The notes beneath the pieces are model-generated. The model saw nothing but the letters and a program-made list of their open reading frames with translations. It had not been told where the DNA came from and did not search any database. Positions 56,675 to 64,000 of a stretch of 64,000 bases of DNA are shown here, piece after piece. The position numbers and the translations under genes were made by a program. The DNA is taken from contig JACMZG010000008.1 in assembly GCA_018340805.1 (NCBI GenBank), positions 82,294,598 through 82,358,597 of the forward strand, written 5' to 3'. Each line of letters starts with the position of its first letter. Within the stretch, counting starts at the first letter, position 1. The stretch is from Microvelia longipes (lineage: Eukaryota; Arthropoda; Insecta; Hemiptera; Veliidae).

Positions 56675-57200
56675 TGTTTTTAAAACCTCCTGAGTGGTTT
56701 TCACAAAGTTGTCTGTCTGTCTGTATGTGTGTGTATCTGTTATCATCGTAGCTCCTAGTGTATTTAAGCTAGAGAGTTGAAACTTTGTAGAAAAATCATT
56801 CTACTGCTGTAGTAGTGCTATTCGGAAAATATTTTTTACGACGGTAAACCCGCAATAACGATTCAATAAAAATTTCGAAAGGAAAAATTATGAGATCAGA
56901 TTGAGATTGTTTTTTTTTTTTTAAAAAATCGTAAGAATAGGAAAATAATTTAAGTGAGTTAAAATTTAGTACAAGTATAAGTACCTTTACTTAATAAATA
57001 AATAAGCACACTACGTTTCGTAGTAGTACGATAAGTATATTTAGAAGTTTTGTTGGATCATAAAAGTTAAGTAGCATTGAGCGTGGTCAGTGCTGTATAG
57101 GTGACCGCTGAGAATGAAACGGATGTATTTACTATCTGAAGACGAGCGAAGCAGTGAGGATGAGCGTAGGAAAAACCTCTGAGGTACCCCGTACCTGATT
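56675..57200 (+). mobile_element. 5S-SINE family copy 5, apparently full-length unit
   Basis: It starts TTTTAAAACCTCCTGAGTGG, then a (TCTG)n/(TG)n tract and TCGTAGCTCCTAGTGTATTT. The middle has GTGAGTTAAAATTTAGTACA. The 5S-like core is at 57051-57120 (GTTGGATCATAAAAGTTAAG, GCGTGGTCAGTGC, GGTGACCGCTGAGAA). The tail is GAAGACGAGCGAAGC, and the end GGTACCCCGTACCTGATT. The same order of parts is present in reverse at 62600-63200. Confidence 0.75.
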
Positions 57201-57569
57201 GTTTTTAGTAATGTAGTACTCAAATATCTAATAATGTAAAATTATAATAAAGATATACGAGTCAATAATTTAAATTTTTTGTGTGTTTCAGGTTAGTATG
57301 GGTTTAAATGATCAAATTTTTGTTTTTCTTTATGAGGTATGTTGGTTTACTTAATTTTTTTGTGTTATTTGTTATACATTAAACTTGTAAAGCACTACTT
57401 ATTAAAGTGCCTGTACTGTATGTTTTTTATGTTTTACTAACATCTGTTTACCACATTTCAAAATTAGTATCTCCTTAATTTTTCCAACACTTTTAGGCTA
57501 TGGATAAAATACACCTAGCGCAGAAAATCTTCATACTAGGCATGTAGATCTTAACTATTATGTTTTTGT

Positions 57570-58866
57570 GTAATTTGTGAGACATCCCTTATATTTCGGT
57601 AGACAGTGTTTCGGGGTTGATAGATACGGATTCACTCTACATTATTGTTAAGATCCTACTTGTTTGTGGGTGAAACACAAGTTGATTCAAAGAGATAGTT
57701 GTAAGGTTGGCAATACCAATAGCGGGAAAACGAAAGCGTGATCAAAAATTTGTTTATTATAGGAATAGCATGGGAGCCAATTAAAATTCTTCTTTTATTT
57801 CTTTATTGTTCGTTAATTTGTGATAAATGAGGTAAAAATTAATAGAACGACCATCGGTGCTGAAAAATTGCCAATAATACATAGATAAATACTTCGATTA
57901 TTCCAGGATTTTAAATAAAGAATCAGGCTCTTATCACTACAGACTTGGATTTGTCCGATTTAACAAAAACAATAAACCCTCAACGGATAATTTGAACAAA
58001 TATTTTACAAAAAAGTGAATTTATTGAGTTATTAATTATTTTAGTGTGGAAATAAAATTGATTATTAAATTAAAACACCATTGCGGTGAAAATCACCTTG
58101 TTGTCAGTTAATTTAAATAACTAACTAATTTAAACAATTTAATGCAATAAAAAGGTAATTTTGTGTGTTTGTGCAAACTAAAATTATTTAAAAGTAACAT
58201 TTATTAACAATAAATAAAATAAAACACTATATTGTGATTTTCAGCTTCTTATCACTTAATATAAATACTCGTGACAACCCACTAAAACCCTATTTTTCAA
58301 TGGATTAGTGATTCTTCTAAGTTAATACGTCCTAAAATTAATTAAATCAAACCACATTAAGAAAAAATTTAAAGAAATAATCGTCACAAATAAGAAAAAC
58401 CAAAAAAACCCTATAAGGACTTTAACAGCAATCACCCTTTTGTTATCAATTTCTTATCAGCGACGGTGGCGCTGCCACGGACTTTGAATCGCGAATAATA
58501 GTTAAATTGTTCTTAGCATGATACTGTGTGAATCACCCTGCGTATCTGACAGTGTTTGTGTGTGGGTAGATACGAATCCACTCTACATAATAATTAAGAT
58601 TCCTATACCCGTGTTTGGTAGGAACCAAACACCAGTGTATCATGATTGTTTAATGTTCTTATCACGACATTGTGTGAGGCATTCCTTATATTTAGGTTTA
58701 CAGTGTTTGATAGAGGATCCACTGTACATAAAAGTTAAGATCCTACTCGTGTGTAGAAGAAACTAAACACAAGTTGTTCATAATAATTAAATGTTCTTAC
58801 CATGATACTGTGTGAGGCACCCCTTATATCTGGGTGGACAGTGTTTGGGTGTGGGTGGATCCTTAC
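57570..58866 (+). repeat. Dispersed 135-bp repeat, four copies, last one at the splice donor
   Basis: Copies at about 57570-57695, 58515-58645, 58650-58780 and 58795-58866 share TGTGTGAGGCACCCCTTATA, GACAGTGTTTG, TCCACT and GTTAAGATCCTAC. The fourth ends exactly at the minus-strand donor (GTAAGG) of the Ly6-like exon. 57700-58510 between them is AT-rich with no gene. Confidence 0.8.
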
Positions 58867-58974
58867 CACAGACTGGTAAATCTTGACTAGGAAATTGATG
58901 TAACACTTGTTGCACTAAATTTGACATTTCTTCTGGTGGCCTACAGACGTAGCATTCTTGTAAACATTCTCCTC
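58867..58974 (-). CDS. Internal exon of a Ly6/uPAR-like gene (N-terminal part of the domain)
   Basis: On the minus strand, acceptor TTTGTTATCATGTTGCAG ends at 58975 and donor GTAAGG starts at 58866, enclosing exactly 108 bases open in one frame. The exon begins with two bases of a split codon and ends with one, so both introns are phase 1, the usual symmetry for Ly6 exons. It encodes GECLQECYVCRPPEEMSN, then LVQQVLHQFPSQDLPVC: four cysteines including CYVC, the opening of a Ly6 domain. Joined by phase it could splice to the exon at 45390, but that would leave the middle of the domain too short, so a further exon is expected between. The signal-peptide exon is not found and is probably beyond the window. 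Confidence 0.72.
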
Positions 58975-59029
58975 CTGCAACATGATAACAAATGATAAAC
59001 CTTTTAGAATACTTTTGTTCTTGAATCGG

Positions 59030-59176
59030 TTAAAAGGGTGCCTTGATGATGATGCCTGGTTTTTACTAGAGTGCCTGTATAATCAGAGTGAAGACAACCG
59101 GGTACTCAAAAATGATTGGTCCATTTTCAAGGTCATTGGAACGCAAATTCGATTTGTCCGACATTTAATAATATAG
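59030..59176 (+). other. Coding-like fragment with a partner at 61900-62045 on the other strand
   Basis: The plus frame reads CLDDDAWFLLECLYNQSEDN and ends GTQIRFVRHLII before TAG at 59174-59176, with AATAAAG 40 bp later. The minus strand at 62034-61900 reads ECLYNQSEDNGTHFQIVRH. The DNA is nearly identical over about 33 bp (CTAGAGTGCCTGTATAATCA and on), with a 37-bp insertion in the plus copy. The origin is unknown. Confidence 0.4.
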
Positions 59177-61295
59177 AAAGAAGAAGATGACGAAGAATGC
59201 ATTGTAAAAAGTGTTTTAATAAAGTCCCTTAAAATTTTATATGTCAAACGATATCATGTTTTTCTGTTTAATGTAACAATTTTATTTTAGTACAGTTTAA
59301 TTGAAACAGGCTACTGTTTAATGTTGCTATAAGAGACGAAAGGAAGTCCTGGTCTTTTTTATTTTTACGGCAAAATGAAGCTTAGATAACAAACAAACCG
59401 ATTCATTCATTACATGGCGGCTTATGGAGAAATTTTGTCTTCTGTTAATTTTTTTTTTTAAATTCTTTCCTTGGAAAAATAGTAGTTAATTTCTTTACCG
59501 AAGATGTTTATATTTGTGATCTAGAATGTTGTACGCTCCCAATGAGCTATCAAGTTCAAGTTTTACATTCGTATTATTAAAGTTACAAGTGTTGAAAGTT
59601 TGGTGAAAAAAATGTGTTTTTGAAGGACTGTTCGTTTACTTCAGTTACGTTCAAATATTTAATTCATTATTATACATTGGTATTATTTAATAATTCTGCA
59701 CGCCCTTGTGGTTAATTTCAAGGATCATTGACATGTTTTCAGCTATTTATTTTCTAGATAACTTCTTACATACATAACAAATTGTCAGACGTCAATGGGT
59801 TCAAATCTTACATGTATCTATGAAAATTAGTACAAATTGTTATTATTTGTATTCATCATCAAAGGTAATTTGCTTATAATAAAAGAATTATGTATATCAG
59901 CTTTTGTGGTGTGAAATATTAGTAACTTCAGTCTCTTCCATGCATTGCTGCAGTAGAATGAAATATCTTCTATTCATTTTTATCGTCTGGAATCTGGAGG
60001 ACTTGTATGCTAGCTTTTTTTTAACTGATAAAGGATTCATTGACACCAGTTGAATTATCTTATACATAAGTACTGCTGTTAGATGTCAATGCCATTTTCT
60101 TAATTTATGTTCCAATTCGGCTTACAAGAGGATATAGTGGTATAGAATCATCAAGTGACTTTATTCACCTACATTGGGTTGTTGATACAACTTCAAATGT
60201 CAAAAGAAGAAAATTTTAGCCGCTAGGGCTACTTTTAGTGACTATCGAATGGTAGAGGAGGTTTATGCCAATGTCATGATGAATTATGCCTGTCATTGAT
60301 GAAGGTTACATTGTGTGACAGAAATTCGGACACAAATTTTTCTATAAACTTCACAATGATGCCCACATCAAGAATATCAAGTTTCATCGAGGCATCAATT
60401 GCATACTACATGATGATAATATTCCATTTTATATAGGATTTAAACTTGTGTTAAAATTCACTTTTATTGTTAAAATTTTATTTGTAATAAAATCAGTTTA
60501 TTTGAATTTTTCATTTATTCTTCTTTCTGTATGACCAACACCAATTAGGAAGTTTGTCATATAGGCACCTAGACAACCTTAATCTATTATTTCTGACTTA
60601 CTTTAGCTTAAACCTTAGTCAACAAATACTCTAGCACATAAATATGTGCCAAATATTAACTTGGACATATTTCTTAATCTTTCATTATGAGCTGTCCACC
60701 TCTGTCAAGACGAACGCATTCAAATTTTATTAAATATTTGATAAAGTGTGTATGTTATTTTGAAATTTCCTGAATAGAAAGATACCTCAATTATATCTGT
60801 GACTTACAGAGTTCTCAAAATATATAAATTGATGCGCACATATTTCCTATGAACATTTTTAGCTCAAATGGCTGATCATCCAATTTTAATGAAACTTCAA
60901 TTCCAACTTGGCATGAAGTCGTAATTGATAAATATTTTCAACATAATTACACATTTAAGGGACATGGCAGAGTTCTGTTGCTACTTTGATGGTATCACTC
61001 ACCGTTATATCAGTAGACAGTGTGGAAAATAATGTGAGAGAGCCAATGTGATCAGTCCTAGTCCTGTATGTTAAACAATGTCCCTAACTCTAATTTCCAA
61101 CGCTGTTAACTAATTACAACCGTGTGGCAATACTATAAACATATTGATTACAATATATTCATATATGTATACCACCCCCCCCCCTAAAGCCTTATATACA
61201 AAAAGATAGTATGATTAAAACTTAAACGTATGAGTAGACATGTAATTGATGTATAGAATTGATAGTTAAGTTGGGTACATAATCACATCACACTG
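59177..61295. other. Unassigned AT-rich DNA
   Basis: No frame longer than chance, and no repeat identified. Confidence 0.5.
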
Positions 61296-61610
61296 TAATA
61301 ATAATAGACTTTATTGAATGAATGAATATATTTCTGTAATTACAAAATAGATTTGCTTTACAATGTCAAAAAATAATTTACAAAACTTACAATGAGTACA
61401 TCATTTAGAAATAATATTTTCAAAAAAACTCATTTAGAGAATATGGACTAATTTTATTAATTTAAATTTTAGCTCATTTTCTAGGTTTTTAAATCCAAGA
61501 TCTTATAATATTGGCAATGCATTATACAATGAATGCCTGTGATATTAGGATCTCTTTTGGTCCTCTCCACTCGTCTGTATGGCAACATTATGTCATTCTT
61601 TTGCTATGAT
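61296..61610 (-). pseudogene. LINE 3' end with (TTA)n tail
   Basis: On the minus strand LPYRRVERTKRDPNITGIH (61585-61530) is a C-terminal segment typical of LINE reverse transcriptases. About 220 bp further comes AATAAAGTCTATTATTATTA at 61300-61317, a polyadenylation-like signal and simple tail. Stops follow the peptide. Confidence 0.55.
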
Positions 61611-62212
61611 GATAGATATTATAAATACATATGCATAAAGTAGAACAGAATTAAATGTCATAGCACACTTCTTCTAGTATTTAAGGTCTCTAGTAAGGCA
61701 GAGTCAACGAATAAGGTAAGGATTCATTCTTCTCTTTTGGAAATAACAATGAATATTTACTTACATTAAAGTTAGTATGGTATAAATATTTATTTTATAT
61801 AATAATTTATGTAAATGTATAATTTAATTCCTCATTTTATTCGTAATTGAATTAACAGGGGTTATTATCATTTATTTACACTTTTTTCTTTAGGGTTTGT
61901 TATGAAAATACTAAAAGGAGTGGGATATTCTTCTTGTTTATCAGGGTTCTTCTCAATTCTCTTAAGAAAAATAATCCAACATGCCTGACAATCTGAAAAT
62001 GCGTTCCATTGTCTTCACTCTGATTATACAGGCACTCTAGTTTTTACATTTGATTTGCGGGAAAATCTCAAGGAAATTTTGAAATATTACCTACAAATTT
62101 GGGTTTTCTATCATAGATTGCTTTTCTTAATCATTGTTTATATCATTAGTCGTGTATCAATATAGGTTTTTTGTTTGGCAAACAAATCCTAATTCTATCT
62201 GAATTATCTGTT
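61611..62212. other. Unassigned; includes the minus-strand ECLYNQSEDN fragment at 61900-62045
   Basis: See the fragment at 59030-59176. Nothing else is recognised. Confidence 0.45.
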
Positions 62213-62261
62213 TTAGGTCTTTTTAAGACCTCCTAGTGGGTTTCACTAAGTTGTCTGTTTG

Positions 62262-62344
<83 letters not shown>

Positions 62345-62560
62345 CGTGCGTGTGTGTGTGTTTGTCAGTTATCATCGTATCTCCCAGTGTATTTACGCTA
62401 GACAGTTGATTGAAACTTGCATGACGTCATTAAAGCGAAATAATGACTCAGTAAAAACTTCGGATATCCATGAAACGCGGAAAAAATTGTCGATCGATTT
62501 CAGATTTGACACGGATGTAGTTATATATAAGAGCAACATATCTGTTTTATCTCATTATCA
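62213..62560 (+). repeat. 5S-SINE family: 5' part only, with (AT)n(TG)n expansion
   Basis: TTTTTAAGACCTCCTAGTGG and ATCTCCCAGTGTATTTACGC match the first part of the unit at 56675. The simple-sequence tract between them is expanded to about 70 bp of AT and TG. The 5S-like core does not follow. Confidence 0.65.
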
Positions 62561-62599
62561 GAATAAGTTTAAATTTTATTAAATGAATTTTTTTCGTAT

Positions 62600-63200
62600 T
62601 TAAAAAAATCGGGTACGGTGTTCCTCGGAACTTTTACTTATTACATCGGATTCGGTACACTCATCCTCCCTGCTTCGGACTCGCTTCGTTCGTCTTCAGA
62701 TAGTAAAGTCATCCGTTTTATTCTCAGCGGTCACCCGTACAGCACTGACCACGCTCAATGCTGCTTAACATTTATGATCCAACAAAAATCATGGATATAC
62801 TTGTCCTATTGAAACGAAACTTAGTGCACATATTTATAAAGTAATGTAGTATACACTTGTACTAAATTTTATCTACAATTTTTTTTTAAAAAAACGTACA
62901 TAATTCATTTGATAAAAATTAAACTAATGCTGATAATAGTTTCTAAATTTTAATTGAGTCACATTATTTTTTCGCGTTTTATGATTTTTCGAAATTTCGC
63001 AGAGTCATTATTGCGGGTTAATGACGTCATCAAAGATATTTTCCGAATTGCACAACTACAGCGGTAGATTAATGTTTGTACAAAGTCTTAACTCTCTAGC
63101 ACAAATACTCTTAAGAGTTACGATAACAGACACGCACACACACACACGCGTACAGACAGATTCTTTGAGAGAACCACTCAGGAGGTCTTAAAAACACCTG
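62600..63200 (-). mobile_element. 5S-SINE family copy 6, apparently full-length
   Basis: In minus sense, from 63200: GGTGTTTTTAAGACCTCCTG, a TG-rich tract, GCTAGAGAGTTAAGACTTTG, AAAATTTAGTACAAGTGTAT, core 62786-62717 (GTTGGATCATAAATGTTAAG, GAGCGTGGTCAGTGC, GGGTGACCGCTGAG), tail GACGAACGAAGCGAGTCC, end CCGTACCCGATTTTTTTA at 62600-62620. Confidence 0.75.
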
Positions 63201-63329
63201 AAACTGATAATTACGATGTCATTCTGGTTTCGGATTTTTTTCAAAACATTACTTTTTCATACCTACGGCACAAACGAGGAAAAGTAAAAATGTAAAATGT
63301 TAAAAAATAATTTAATAAATAAATATACA

Positions 63330-63600
63330 TAATAAATAAGTTTCGTTTCAATACGACAAGTATATCTACGGTTTTGGATCTGTAAAGTTGAGCTGCATCA
63401 AGCGATGTCAGCGCCTGGATGGGTGACCACTGGGAATAAAACAAATGTAAGTACTAACTGAGGACGAACGAAGTAAGTCCAAAGACGTTGCAGAAAAAAG
63501 TTGGCGGATTTTGTATTTCGCGAGTCCGAAGCGTATCCGATATGGTGATGAAACTTATCACCGAAATAATCCGTACCCGATTTTTCAAACTGTGTTGTAC
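63330..63600 (+). repeat. 5S-SINE family copy 7
   Basis: It starts near GTTTCGTTTCAATACGAC. The core at 63372-63441 has TTTGGATCTGTAAAGTTGAG, CTGCATCAAG and GCCTGGATGGGTGACCACTG, the best match of any copy to 5S box C. The tail GAGGACGAACGAAGTAAGTC is followed by CCGTACCCGATTTTTC. Confidence 0.78.
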
Positions 63601-63785
63601 CAAATATGCTTAAATAAGGGCGTTATAGAAGCTGCATCTAGATTAGATTATTATATGCATTATTATTAGATTTTGTCTTAATTAGAATGAAAAACTTAAC
63701 TTATCGCAACCGGTTAGTTTTAATTTTTTTATGGGTTTATAACTTAATTAAATATGTGTGACGTCATTAACACACAATAATGACC
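63601..63785. other. Short unassigned AT-rich stretch
   Basis: No feature. Confidence 0.4.
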
Positions 63786-63860
63786 CCAAAAACTGAGAGC
63801 ATAGCCTGGACTGCGAACCCTGTACTTTTAAAATCACGACTTTGAAGGTAGATAAAAAAA
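63786..63860 (-). repeat. Fragment of the first tRNA-SINE family
   Basis: CTGAGAGCATAGCCTGGACT followed by GCGAACCCTGTAC matches the B-box region of the copy at 48645-48872 in the same orientation. Confidence 0.6.
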
Positions 63861-63944
63861 GAAATTTTTTAGCTAATCGTTTGTTGATTTTATAGAAGGA
63901 TAAATTGTTGAGTTTTATATATGTATGTATGTATGTACGAGTTT

Positions 63945-64000
63945 TGTTCACAGACGTTTCTATGGGACACGATATTTCGAATGCTTTCTCTGATCGAAAT
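63945..64000 (-). repeat. Dispersed repeat end, partner of 37430-37490
   Basis: In reverse it reads TTTCGATCAGAGAAAGCATT and GTGTCCCATAGAAACGTCT. A (TGTA)n tract adjoins at 63920-63938. Confidence 0.6.

Overview
The window looks like AT-rich nuclear DNA of an animal, most likely an insect. No bacterial-style gene order is present. Coding sequence is sparse and most recognisable protein homology belongs to decayed retrotransposons and DNA transposons. Several tRNA- and 5S-rRNA-derived SINEs are present, and the two best host exons have metazoan splice signals. The species cannot be named from the sequence.

Layout. 1-3540 is a compact block of plus-strand genes of endogenous viral or Polinton/adintovirus-like character: an adenain-type protease, a small overlapping gene, a capsid-like gene broken by one in-frame stop, and three further small genes. 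Two of these are preceded by a G-run followed by a TATA box. 5.4-19.5 kb is a graveyard of mostly minus-strand transposons: a transposon-associated ORF, LINE RNase H, a copia gag-protease, a gypsy gag-protease-RT, a hAT C-terminus, a gypsy integrase, an IS630/Tc1-like transposase and LINE ORF1. 20270-28085 is a complete, young LTR element: 1.09-kb LTRs, TG...CA ends and the 5-bp target duplication TACTT on both sides. Its 5.6-kb interior has no coding capacity, so it resembles a LARD (large retrotransposon derivative). 28-41 kb is mostly unassigned AT-rich DNA with an integrase remnant, a compositional island at 33.2-34.3 kb, SINEs, minisatellites, and one GC-rich 43-codon ORF at 38.93 kb. 41.4-44.9 kb holds four foldback (MITE-like) elements in 3.5 kb.

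Host gene. Two minus-strand exons, 58867-58974 and 45083-45390, carry the N- and C-terminal cysteine signatures of a Ly6/uPAR-type domain. They have canonical splice sites and matching intron phase. The last exon ends in an acidic/Gly-Ser stretch, then a short hydrophobic tail like a GPI-anchor signal. A middle exon and the signal-peptide exon are probably missing from view. The roughly 13.5-kb interval between the two exons is filled with SINEs, LINE fragments, minisatellites and two miRNA-like hairpins.

Repeats. At least seven copies of one dispersed family contain a segment that aligns by eye to the internal promoter region of 5S rRNA, which points to a 5S-derived SINE. A second family has a tRNA-like head (three clear copies and a fragment), and a third tRNA-headed element lies at 53.5 kb. 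The two LTRs of the LARD differ by only about two substitutions but by about twenty single-base indels. This suggests residual long-read assembly errors, so single frameshifts elsewhere in the window should be read with caution.
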